Below are positions 34,984 through 45,002 of a stretch of DNA of 64,000 nt, one piece after another. The stretch lies in contig JAYESD010000002.1 in assembly GCA_036927565.1 (NCBI GenBank), positions 81,157,735 through 81,221,734 on the forward strand, given 5' to 3'. The notes below the pieces were generated by a model. The model searched no databases and had not been told where the DNA came from. It saw only the letters and a list, made by a program, of their open reading frames with translations. The DNA comes from Tuctoria greenei. Lineage: Eukaryota > Streptophyta > Magnoliopsida > Poales > Poaceae. Every line of letters starts with the position of its first letter. Position 1 is the first letter of the stretch. The translations under genes and the position numbers were made by a program.

Positions 34984-35268
34984 TGCGGACTAGTCGATTT
35001 CTCTTTGAAATTCTTCAGACTTGTTCTTTCTTGCTGCAGACTAGTCCGGTTTCGTCTCTATACAATTTTCGGACTTGTCCAACCCATAGCGGACTAGTCC
35101 GGTCATCCCAACATTGAAATTTTGCCAAGTCCTAGACTTTTCCATTGGCCAGACTTGTCTGTTTCTCCTCTAACTAAGTTCGGACTTATCCGATGTCCAG
35201 TCTGGACTTGTCCGATATCTCTCTGACTAGCTTTGGACTTGTCCGACCTCCCGTGGACTTGTTCGGTG
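34984..35268. repeat. Dyad array in solo LTR X2
   Basis: A mixture of GGACTAGTCC and GGACTTGTCC dyads with single-base decay. Pairing at about 20 bp is seen in places (for example near 35068-35100) but is less regular than in the Sireviruses. The array ends about 165 bp before the TATA box. Confidence 0.85.
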
Positions 35269-35432
35269 ATCGCAATTCCGAGTTGATCTTTTGTTTCACA
35301 ATGTGTTTTTGGGTTTTACATTAAGTGGGCCTAAGGACGTCTTGTCTAACTCTTTTTTGAGCCATGTGGGACCCCACACCAGCCTCCACCCTCCCCAAAC
35401 TCGAAATCCATCAAAACCTAGCCCTCCACCTC

Positions 35433-35440
35433 TATATAAA
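35433..35440 (+). promoter_or_regulatory. TATA box of LTR X2
   Basis: TATATAAA, conserved at 45672-45679 in X3 and at 1171-1178 (minus strand) in X1. Confidence 0.65.
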
Positions 35441-37602
35441 CTACCCCACCCCTTGACTTTACATCCTTTTGCCTCAATTGAAAAGGCCACAAACACTAGT
35501 TCGTGGAGAGCCACCACCGAGGAAGGAGAAGGAGATCCCGAGCAAGAAGAAGAAGAGGAGGAAACAAAAGAGGATCAAGAGGCCAAGATCTCCATCAAGT
35601 TTTTGTTCTACATCAACAATTCATCTTCAAGTTCTTCATCAACCCTAGATCGTCAAGATCCAAGTGTTGCCTCAAAAACCCTTGATTCATTGGAGTTCTA
35701 AACACCTGGTATACCTTCTACTTCCTCTTTATTACGTGAATTCGACCCCGTTTCTCCAAATTCATGTTGATCTAGAAAACCCTAGTTCACTGTTTTTGCA
35801 AAGGGCGGACTAGTCGGGTCCCAAGCGGACTAGTCTGATTTTGCTGATTGTTTTCTACTAAATTAAATCTAAATTGATTCGAATCAACTTCAAACCTGTG
35901 TAGACTTGTCAATAACCATTATAAATGGGTAGCGAACATTATTAACAACTCATTAACTAGTTTTGCTTCACATTTGCATTAATAATGCATGCCATGTCAT
36001 ATTGAGTAATATATGTGCACTTATTGATTGTGATTCTTGTCTTGCATGCTTAATTGCGCGGTTTAGACGGATTTGCACTAGAGAGTGCTGCGGAGGACCT
36101 CCATTACCAGGAATTTGAAGGCTTTGACCAAACCAAGCTCAAGAGCAAGGCAAGTGTCCTTGAACATATTGATCCTGTTTTTACAATAAATGTTTTGTTT
36201 TTGAAATTGCATGCTTGTGTCAAATTGATGGGAACTCCTATGATAGGAAGTTTACTAGCTTTATTTAACACCCTTGTCACCTGGGATACATGGTAGAGAG
36301 TCGAGAAGGGCTTTTTACCTTTGCTTTGCTTAATTAATTGGAATGGGAAAACAACTATAATATTTAAATATGCATTAATGATATTTTGGTTACATGAACT
36401 AGTTAATATGATATGTTAATGGGTGATCTAAGCAAGCCTGGTATGTGGATGGGTTGGAAGATATGGTGGTTGCTTGCTTTAGATCTAAGGACCGGTTCAT
36501 GCGAGAATAAGCCAGGACAACAGTGCCACCACGAGGCCAAGTATGGGTGCGGCATAGCTGATTAATTAGGGTATTGCTAGTATTGCATGGATCATTTGGT
36601 GCACCGGGGAAGGGGAGTCGGATTGGGTTTGGATTTGAGGCGGGAGTCCCTAGGATCTGAATGGAACAAGAGGGGGCCCTTGGTTGAAGATGTGCTCAGT
36701 TGGAGACATCGCCACCGGTGAAACCTCAGTGGGTCTGTACATGCTAGTAGTCCTTTGTAAAGGCTATTTTCTGATCTCTTGGCTATACACCAAAGGAAGT
36801 GTAATTGGCATAAGGGAGGTTATTTAGTCGCCGACGGATGATGAAATCACAAACACGTGGGTAAAGTCTGCAGAGTAATAAAACTATCATGATAGCTGTG
36901 CTACTGGTTAAGAGAACCTGGATGACCTACATGATTAGAAGGGTTTTGGGATTTGGGATAGTTATGGTTTGATATTGGTAATGGGATGATATTTTGGTTT
37001 ACGACAATGGATATGGTTAATGGTAATGAGAAATCTGGTATATGGATGATGTAATGAAATATGGACTAGTATTATGATAACTACATTGTTTATGATGGGT
37101 TTACTTCACATACATATAATATATTGCTTTTCAAGTGTTTAATGTACTTTTCAACACTTAGCCTTTATTATATTCTTCAATTGTACAAGCTATATATCAT
37201 ACTTTCCACACTTGCTGAGTACGACATGTACTCACCCTTGCAGTCCCCCCACCAACTGTTGCAGGTCAGGATGGGAGTATAACGTTGATAATGTGGAGTT
37301 CTAGGTCGTGTCTCCCGTCAGCTTGCCTGTGGTTTGATTGGAGCTGCGCCATATACCCTATTGCTTAGCTGCATAGTTCCTTTATTAGTTTATTTCCGCT
37401 GCATTAGTTCAAACTTGTCATTAAAATTCATTAGAGCTTGTATTCGAGGATATTATTAATTATGTAATAAAAGTGCTTATTTAATCTTGTTCTGTGGTAA
37501 TTTTCTGTATATCCTTTTGTGAATGCACTCGTGTATGTGTGTTGAACGTCCTGGGCACACATATGCGTTCACTTGGTTCATTTTTCGGAACCGGGTGTCA
37601 CA

Positions 37603-38640
37603 CTGCTGACGTTTTTCGTTGTCAGCTTGTCCAACATCTTCTTATCTCGAACACCCTATCGAAACGCAATGAGGACAGAAGCATTTGAGATTGAAGGAAT
37701 GGTGTTTTGTACCTGAGAAAATTGCTGTATGAATGATTGTAATGACTCCCCCAATTTCTGTTGTACGGCAAACAGGTCCAGCTCTGTGCCTAGTCGAGTG
37801 TAGGAGCTACCAAAGTTGGCGGTGAACTGGCGACATAGCTCCTCCAAACTATAGATGGAGTCACGAGGTAGACTCATGAACCAGGACCTTGCAGTCTCGG
37901 TAAGAGCCACGAGGTAGTAGTTGGCCATCACAACCTCATTGCCTCCAGCTGCAAGGATGGCAGTGGAGTAAATCTGAAGAAACTCGACGGGGCTGACTGT
38001 CCCGTTGTATTTCTCTGGCAGATGAGGTCGGAACTTAGGTGGCCCCTCGACCATGCGAAGATGCATGGATAGAGCTGAACATCCCCCCCACTCCCAGGGG
38101 AGAAGGGTTTTCGCGAGCAATTCATCTCTCGCGAGTGCGCTCCGTGTGGACACGACCGTCCTGCCTCATGTAGTGGCAGTCGAGCTCCGACTGGAGGTCC
38201 TGCATCGGGAGCCTCGATGCCGTATGAGTGCGGCGAGCCTCGGAGGGTAGTGACATCACTTGCTGGGAGGGCGCACGTCTCCTGTGTTGTGATGCCTAAG
38301 GACTTGTTCCTTGAAGGTTCCTAGCCAGCATGGGGCAGACCTTGATTGCGGCTGCAACCAAATGCTCTACATCTGCATGCCATTGTTCCATCGCGCTCAG
38401 AGGAGCTCCTGGCCTTGGTGGATCCTGGAGAAGAGTCTGTGCTGCATTCGGCGCATTCTCAGGGATGTCTGTCGATGCAGAGACCAATGCAAACACACCA
38501 TCCCGTTGAGATGGTGGAGGTGGTAGTGGAACGACACCCGCAGGAATCACAACATTGGCCGGCTGCTGCACGTTGGAGGGATTCCTCCAGTAGGCTTGAC
38601 AGCCGGTCCGTTGGATGAAGCTGCAGCGGAGTTCACCATT
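37603..38640 (-). pseudogene. G gag, N-terminal part
   Basis: The retrotransposon gag domain is seen at 38050-37660 (GPPKFRPHLPEKYNGT, then YLVALTETARSWFMSLP, then LCRQFTANFGSSY), typical of Ty3/gypsy gag. It continues past 37656 in another frame to FRQGVRD-type sequence at about 37640 and then across the X2 insertion. Further upstream (38571-38296) is an N-terminal Pro/Ala-rich frame. Frameshifts separate the pieces. Confidence 0.85.
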
Positions 38641-38664
38641 TTGAATCTTGAAAGCTTGAAAGTG

Positions 38665-38683
38665 CCCTTACCTAGCGCGCCAA
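38665..38683 (-). other. Primer-binding site of G
   Basis: On the minus strand TTGGCGCGCTAGGTAAGG lies one base inside the right LTR, similar to the GGCGCGCCAGGTAGGG-type sites of Grande-like elements. Confidence 0.7.
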
Positions 38684-38684
38684 A

Positions 38685-39534
38685 TGTCGAAGTGTGCACT
38701 AGGACACCTCCCTCGGTACTACAAAGAAGTAGTCCACAGATGGTTCATATTGGGTTGGGGCGCAAAGTGAAATCAAGCACAAGATGGTGACACGAAAGAA
38801 TTTACGTGGTTCAGGTTGCCTGAGCGTAATACCCTACTCCACGAGATGTATGTTGATTGTATGAGCAAGTATGAGCTTGTGTGCATGTGTGGTCATTTGA
38901 GATTGGATGCTTTCTACCGTGCATCGCAACCCTTTTATATGTTAAGGACTGGCTATTACAGTTCGAGCTCGATGCGACAAGTGGCCCCGGCTGTATTAAC
39001 TACCCCGTACACGATCTATAGCGTAATGAGGGGTTAATTTTGTGACAACGTGCCTTAATAGCAGGGTTATTGGTCTTGATATTCCCCTAATCATGCGTCA
39101 TTAATATGGCAGTAATGACGCGTTAACTAAGTCTTGTAACGGGTAATTGATAGCCCTTGAATGTCCGCGGCGTTGGAGATTCTGCTCGCCTCCTGTTGCT
39201 GACGTAGGTCCGAGCATTGACACGTGGAAGCTCCAGAGCTTCCCTCTACTGGGGTATAGGTCAGGTGCTGTTGGACATGTGGCAGTGTTGAAGCTTCTCT
39301 CAGGAGGGAGGTAGGTTCGGCTCTGGGGGACACGTGGCAGCATTGGAGCTATCCTAGCGAGGGAGGCAGGTCTGGCTCTTCTAGACACGTGGCTCTATTG
39401 GAGCTACCCTAAGGAGGGAGGTAGGTCCGGTTACGCGGGATGCGTATCCCATTCGTATGTTTGCCACATGGACATAAGAACTCCTCGACTTTGGTTGCGG
39501 TGTCTGGAGGTACCCAGTACGCAGGGTATCAACA
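38685..39534 (-). mobile_element. G 5' LTR (intact, 850 bp)
   Basis: It begins TGTCGAAG and ends TATCAACA. It aligns with the three segments of the left LTR and shows what the sites were like before the family-Y and Sirevirus B insertions. It has the same CACGTGG tandem units (about 39220-39430). Confidence 0.93.
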
Positions 39535-39916
39535 GCGACAAACTCTAAGGGATTATGGTTACAATGTGAACCATATTCAAGTCCTATGTGATAATGAAAG
39601 CGCCATAAAAATTGCACACAACCAAGTAGATCACTCAAGAACTAAGCACATAGACATTCGCCATCATTTCTTCAGAGATAATTCTTTAAAAGGTGACATA
39701 GTAATCTCACATGTTAGGACTGAAAAACAGCTTGCAGACATTTTTACCAAGCCTTTAGATATAAAGAGATTTTGTGAGCTAAGAAATGAACTACATATAC
39801 TTGAATCTCGAAATGTGGCTCGAAACACTGCATACCTGGTTGTGATTTTAAAATTTACTCATTTTTGCGAAAATTTGCCCTTATCTCGATTTTCTCATGA
39901 AAACTATTTAAATTAG
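39535..39916 (+). pseudogene. Sirevirus A pol, second part (end of RNase H)
   Basis: It continues directly from 8278: RQTLRDYGYN follows the AQLLWM before the G insertion. It includes DNESAIKIAHN, HIDIRHHF and the closing ADIFTKPLD stretch. B and D stop right after the residues NVA. A has CGA at that place (about 39822), so its frame runs on to 39916. Confidence 0.92.
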
Positions 39917-40723
39917 TGAAACTTGGTGAATTATGGTCATTGTATGACTGTTGATTTCTTACTGGTCATATTCATCACGATTATTTGTGAAATTTTGTCC
40001 TTTATATCACTATTAGATCAAACTCCCAAATGACCTTGGTTTCTAGTTCTGATCTGTCCAGCTGACCCGGACTAGTCCAGCATCAGCACCGGACTAGTCC
40101 ATTGCTGCATACTAGTCCAGCCCTGGTCCGACATATTGGACTCGTCCGTTCCTACATGGGACTAGTTTGTAATTATCGGGCTTAACCCTAGCCCGCCACC
40201 AGGACATATTCTTCCACCTCTCACAATCGCTTTTGCTCTCTCTCTCTCTCTCGTCGAGCTTGAGCTCCCAAGGCAATTTTTGCATTTAGCCACCAAAATC
40301 AAAGATATATCCACGGGAAATCTTATCCTCGGTGCGAAGCTTCCCCGCTCTGGACTAATCTGGACCTCACTCCACGCCTCTTCTTTGAATCGTTGATTTT
40401 TTTTGGTAAAACTCTTTCTTAACCCTAGTTCTCACCTTTCCTCCAACCTTGCTTATTTTCTTGATTCCTAGGGCATACATTACCTTTATAGATGTATTCC
40501 TATTGTATCCCTACTCGTTTTTCAGCAATTCAAGCTAGATTTGTCGAAAATAGAAATTTAGGTTTTATACGTCAGTTCGGACTAGTCCGGTGTCCTAGAG
40601 CGGACAAGTCCGTACTCTGAAAATGGACAAGTCTGGTACTTTTAATATTTGAATATCTAAACTCTTATTTTCACAAATTCTACAATCAATTCTTATCAAT
40701 CCTTGAAATCCCCTTCAGGCACG
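39917..40723 (+). promoter_or_regulatory. pol-ORF3 spacer of Sirevirus A with dyads
   Basis: Dyads occur at 40066-40170, including one pair 22 bp apart, and again at 40577-40632, matching the two clusters in the B and D spacers. A CT-rich microsatellite (CTCTCTCTCTCTCT) is at 40236-40251. No clear TATA box is visible. Confidence 0.5.
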
Positions 40724-41770
40724 ATGTCGTCAGCTTCCGAGGACAACTCATTTTATTATGAAGACGAGCGTGATCGTGCAAGGGTACAAAAATCCAAATA
40801 GAGAGTCATAAAGAAGAGGCATGATCACAATGTTCACTCCTCTCCTCTCGACGATGCTCTTCCTAAGAAGACGAGAGTGGTGGTGAAGAAAGTTATAAGC
40901 AAGGATGGTGCTGGAAACTCATCGGCACCTAGGAGAAGCGCCAAGATGGGCAAAGGACTGGCTAGTGGTCCTATTGGTCCGTTGAAGATGAAGGCCCCAT
41001 TCACCGCAATAGGCAGCCTTCAGATGATGATTTCACTTGAAAAGGAAGTGAACTGGCTGACAGATACAGAAAGATTGAAGACTATGAGCAACCTAAACAG
41101 TTAGATGATCCCAGATTCTGGAGCAATTTTCATGCTGACTTTTATGAGCATGTTTAGATGAAGGTGAGGAACCCAATGATTGAAAGTCAGTGGGTCAATA
41201 TCACCTATCTCCAATCTAAGAAGTGCTAAGCCTATCATAAGGTCCTGGAGGCATTGGAGAGACATGGATTGAAGGATCTCATATACTTCCAGAATGACTG
41301 GAACAATGAGGTTATAACTCAACTTTACTCTACTCTCTACTTTGCCCGTGATGATGGGGATAAGATGGTATGGATCACACATGGATCAAAGTACAGTGTC
41401 ACTTATGAGGAATTTGCCAAGATACTTCATCTTGAAGATACCTTGGATAATGAGCTCATTATTTATAACTTGAAGCCTTTGGAGAAAGATGAGCTAGATT
41501 TCCTCTATGATACAAGAATGCCTTACAAGTCTCCAACTACCAAGTACTTGAAGCCATTCTTTGCAGGCCTCAATAGAATTATGAGGAAGACCGTAGCTCC
41601 TAAGGAAGGAGATGCAAGAACCATCCAAGGGACTCTAAGGACCTTGATGAAAGTTATAAGGAAGGGAAGGACCTTCAATGTCTTTGAATACATCTAAAAT
41701 GGCATTGTGAACATCTCCATTACTACAAACGGGTGTTATGGCTATGCACCTTATATTATGCACATGATTG
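40724..41770 (+). pseudogene. Sirevirus A ORF3, interrupted by CACTA element
   Basis: It starts MSSASEDNSFYYEDE and aligns with B ORF3: basic N-terminus, then NDWNNEVITQLYSTLYF, WITHGSKYSVTYEEF, APKEGDARTIQGTLRTLMKV. Lesions: TAG near 40798, a stop near 41102 with a frame change, TAG at about 41155, TAA near 41228 and TAA at 41695. The sequence stops at 41770 where a CACTA terminus begins; TTG (41768-41770) is the candidate 3-bp target duplication. Confidence 0.85.
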
Positions 41771-41829
41771 CACTACAAGGATTCTGCCCAGTTGCAATGA
41801 TTGTACTGCAACGAATACTAAATCATTGC

Positions 41830-43095
41830 AGTAAGCTTGATCTTTTACCACGATTCACTAGTTCGTGGCATTAGGATCTATCACCATGGAACATGATTGT
41901 TGCATTAGGATCGGTTGCCATGATTCACTAGTTCATGGCATTAGGATCTATCGCCACGGAACACAGTTATTGCATTAGGATCTGTTGCCACAATTCACCA
42001 GTTCGTGGCGTTAGGATCTATCACCACGAAACACAGTCGTTGCGTTAGGATCTGTTGCCACGATTCACTAGTTTGTGGCGTTAGGATCTATCTCCATGGA
42101 ACACATTCATTGCATTAGGATCTGTTGCCACGATTCACCAGTTCGTGGAATTAGGATCTATCGCCACAGAACAAAGTCATTGCATTAGTATTTGTTGCCA
42201 CGATTCACCAGTTCGTGGCGTTAGGATCTATCACCATGGAACACAGTCGTTGCATTAGGATCTGTTGCCACAATTCGCTAGTTCGTGGCGTTAGGATCTA
42301 TCACCACAGAACACAATTGGTGCATTAGGATCTGTTGCCATGATTCACCAGTTCGTGGCGTTAGGATCTATCACCACAGAACACAGTCATTGCTATAGGA
42401 TTTGTTGCCACAATTCACTAGTTCGTGGTGTTTGTATCTATCGCCACAGAACACAGTCGTTGCATTAGGATCTTTTGCCACGATTCACCAGTTTGTAGCG
42501 TTAGGATCTATCGCCATGGAACACAGTCGTTGCATTAGGATCTGTTGCCACGATTCACTAGTTGGTGGCGTTAGGATCTATCGCCACGGAACACAATCGT
42601 TGCATTAGGATCTGTTGCCACGATTCACTAGTTCGTGGCGCTAGGATCTATCACCACGGAATACAATCATTTGATTAGGATCTGTTGCCACGATTCACTA
42701 GTTTGTGGCGTTAGGATCTATCGCCACGGAACACAATCGTTGCATTAGGATCTGTTACCACAATTCACTAGTTCATGACGTTAGGATCTATCACCATGGA
42801 ACACAATCGCTGCATTAGGAACTTCTACCACGATTCACCAGTTCATGGTGTTAGGATCTATCGCCACGGAACACAATCATTGCATTAGGATCTGTTGCCA
42901 TGACTCACCAGTTCGTGGTGTTAGGATATATCGCCACGGAACACAATCATTGCATTAGGACATGTTGCCATTAGTCACTAGTTCGTGGTGTTAGGATCTT
43001 TCGCTACGGAACACAATCGTTGCATTAGGACCGTTGCCACGATTGTACTAGTTCGTGGCATTAGGATCTATCGCCACAGAACACAATCCTTGGCC
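41830..43095. repeat. Subterminal tandem array, 70-bp unit, about 18 copies
   Basis: Each unit has the inverted repeat GCCACGA, a loop TTCACTAGT, then TCGTGGC, followed by GTTAGGATCTATC, a CACCACGGAACACA block and ATCGTTGCATTAGGATCTG. The spacing of the GGAACACA block is 70 bp over many consecutive units. Changes are mostly C/T and G/A. Such arrays normally serve as transposase-binding sites in CACTA elements. Confidence 0.9.
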
Positions 43096-43331
43096 TCACG
43101 ATATATTACAAAATGTTGGCCACTGTGTGAACGAATGAATGTGTGTGGTGTGTTCATCGTGCTCCTCAGGAATCATAAGGAAGGATTTGTTTAATTTCTG
43201 GACAAGTGAATTATTTAGTTATCAAGTGAATGTGCTCTAAGTTCAGTGATGTGTGATATCAACAGTAGTGAAACGAAGCCAAAATGGAGAAAATCACGAA
43301 TCTAAAGGATACGTGGGGGAAGACACGCTTT

Positions 43332-43339
43332 TAATATAA
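43332..43339 (+). promoter_or_regulatory. Possible TATA box of the small gene
   Basis: TAATATAA about 120 bp upstream of the ATG at 43455. Confidence 0.35.
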
Positions 43340-43454
43340 GAAACGCACTTTGCTGCTAAGCGCGCCCCAATTTTGCTTCCCCGCACAGACTAAGTGGTGC
43401 CATCAGTCTCTCCTTTTTGCTCTTCATTCGTCTTCTCCGCGCAGACAACCCACC

Positions 43455-43745
43455 ATGGCCAACATTCTGCCGCCAAACCCGCTGAGGGAGCCACCCTGCA
43501 AGAAAAAGTGTTGTCGCTCCCCTGAGAGGCTCAACAACGAGCTGCTCGAGATGCTGTTCAACATGTTGTTCAACCGGTTCTAGAGGCTACTCGAGACGAT
43601 GGCCGAGGTGCTCGGTGCCGAGGGCTGCAGTATCCTAGTGGCGGCGATGGCGAGAAACCTCGATCTCGAGGTTGCACCGCCGGATCCGGACCAGCCGGAG
43701 CAACCGGTGGAGCAACCGAAGGAGGAGGAGGGGGAGGAGGAGTAG
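43455..43745 (+). pseudogene. Small gene-like ORF inside the CACTA element, one internal TAG
   Basis: I do not recognise the product. ATG at 43455 is in a strong plant context (CACCATGG). The frame runs 96 codons with a single internal TAG (43581-43583) and ends with TAG at 43743-43745 after a Pro/Glu-rich acidic tail (PDPDQPEQPVEQPKEEEGEEE is at its end). The N-terminal part has a basic Cys-rich patch (PCKKKCCRSPERLNNELLEM) and then Leu/Met-rich helix-like sequence. The ORF is GC-rich, while its flanks are AT-rich. A TATA-like site precedes it and T-rich sequence with AATGAATGAATG follows. It could be a captured host gene or a CACTA accessory gene. Confidence 0.5.
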
Positions 43746-43904
43746 GATTTAGATTTTCTTTTGTTTTTTTTTTTAGTTTTGATGTTTTTTTATTTCTTAT
43801 GACTTGTACTTTTTTCTTGTGTTTTGTAATATATTTGTTAATGAATGAATGTGTTATCTGTGTTCATCTGTGTGATGAATAATTTTGTGTGTTCAACTGT
43901 TATG
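43746..43904. other. T-rich 3' flank of the small gene
   Basis: T-rich sequence with AATATATTTG and AATGAATGAATG, plausible polyadenylation elements. No coding signal. Confidence 0.35.
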
Positions 43905-44040
43905 TATCACCACGGAACACAATCGTTGCATTAGGATCTGTTGCCACGATTGTACTAGTTTGTGGCCTTAGAATTTATTTCCACAGAACACACTCGTTGC
44001 ATTAGGATCTGTTGCCAGGAATCACTAGTTTGTTGCAATA
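43905..44040. repeat. Two further 70-bp subterminal units
   Basis: The same GGAACACA / GTTGCATTAGGATCTG / GCCACGATTG unit as the main array, separated from it by the small gene-like unit. Confidence 0.8.
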
Positions 44041-44204
44041 GGAATTTCTAGAGGAGCGTCATTTCAAATTCTGGGTATCTTCTAAAGGGGTGGGATTTTC
44101 CAACATCGGCTTGCTTCTAAGCTTGCTGCTAAATAGAAGAGCGGCTTCTATCTTTTTAAAAAAAATCAAATAGTTCACAGTTAGCTCACATAGTACTTAT
44201 ATAA

Positions 44205-44885
44205 AAAATCATCATCTTCGTTGTTGTCCCCCCAATAATAAAGCTACAAGACCATCATTGATATATGTATCATCATCGTCGTCGTTGTCGTCACCATCTT
44301 CATTTTTTGATGGAACTCGATGTGCCTCAAATTGATCACCTGTTCTTATTTGAAGAGCGGAAGCATCACCGGTTGCTCCCTCAAATTCATTCCTAGCCCA
44401 TGCGGTCCTATCCTCATTTATGTGTGGCATATTTATATCAGTAAGTCATCAATCATTAAATTTCTCAGCCTCCATCGTCTCAGTGACATTATTTTTATTA
44501 TATCTAGGGGGCATGGCAAAAAGCTTCCATGGCTTTATTTTAACAAATGTAGCCCATTTAGGTTGCTTCACACTTTGAACGTAAAAAACTGTTCTGCTTG
44601 GGTGGCTAGAATGTAAGGCTCATACTTAAATTGAGAAAGATAGTGTCAACATCTATCATTTCGTATTGATCTATTTTGTAGCCTCTGCTTTGGCTCTGAC
44701 CGGAACAAGGCCAATCAAACCAGTCACATTCAAATAACAGACCCTCTTGATTTTTTTTTTCAAAATCAATAGAATTCATTTTTTTAATTACTCCAAACCA
44801 CTCATGATCACCATCCCGAACAACAAAACCACTGTTTTGCGTCCGTAAATCTTTTTCCACCTGTGCAGTTTGAAAGAAGAAGCTA
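44205..44885 (-). pseudogene. CACTA TNP2-type transposase, C-terminal fragment
   Basis: Minus-strand frames read DLRTQNSGFVV, then EWFGVIKKM, then LLFECDWFDW, then YKIDQYEMIDVD. This matches the DUF4216-type region found at the C-terminus of plant TNP2 transposases. A frameshift near 44590 leads to a stretch with VKQPKWATFVKIKPWKLFAMPP in another frame, and then to an acidic C-terminus (EDGDDNDDDDDTY) ending at 44212. The catalytic N-terminal part is absent (beyond the E insertion). Confidence 0.78.
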
Positions 44886-45002
44886 TTTATGAATAATCGA
44901 GTAAAAAAACGTGTCCGACGATCAGGTCATATAGATAATGCATACAAATAATCGGTTACTTTGCCTTCTTTGTGTAATGTCGCAATCTATACACATTAGT
45001 AT

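Larger units (their letters stand above)
34856..37602 (+). mobile_element. Solo LTR X2, Tekay-type with dyad array
   Basis: A 2,747-bp LTR from TGTAACACCC to GGTGTCACA with a perfect target duplication CTGCT (34851-34855 and 37603-37607) inside G gag. It has a dyad array at 34984-35268, a TATA box TATATAAA at 35433-35440, and two more dyads near 35806-35845. It is collinear with X3 throughout. The absence of internal sequence indicates LTR-LTR recombination after insertion. Confidence 0.95.
8279..39534 (-). mobile_element. Ty3/gypsy element G (Grande/Tat-like), with nested insertions
   Basis: G is inserted in the RNase H of Sirevirus A with target duplication GTGAC (8274-8278) and GCGAC (39535-39539), differing by one CpG-type change. 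Its LTRs begin TGTCGAAG and end in CA. It is minus-strand: PBS next to the right LTR, then gag, protease, RT, RNase H, a second archaeal-type RNase H and integrase, then a plus-strand extra ORF. The dual RNase H and antisense ORF are known traits of the Tat lineage. Subtracting nested insertions leaves about 12.9 kb, close to Grande elements. The two LTRs differ at roughly one base in ten by eye, so it is old. Confidence 0.88.
41771..45002 (-). mobile_element. CACTA (En/Spm) transposon, one end and part of body
   Basis: It begins CACTACAAGG at 41771, the plant CACTA terminal motif, followed by a large subterminal repeat array. A transposase (TNP2-type) fragment lies on the minus strand at 44205-44885. 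The other end is not in the window because Tekay-type element E is inserted at 45003. A small gene-like unit sits between the repeat blocks. Confidence 0.8.

Noticed and set aside
43263..43275. GTAGTG near 43267 as the opposite CACTA terminus
   Set aside because: No CTTGTAGTG end, no terminal inverted repeat of useful length, and subterminal repeats and transposase sequence continue beyond it.
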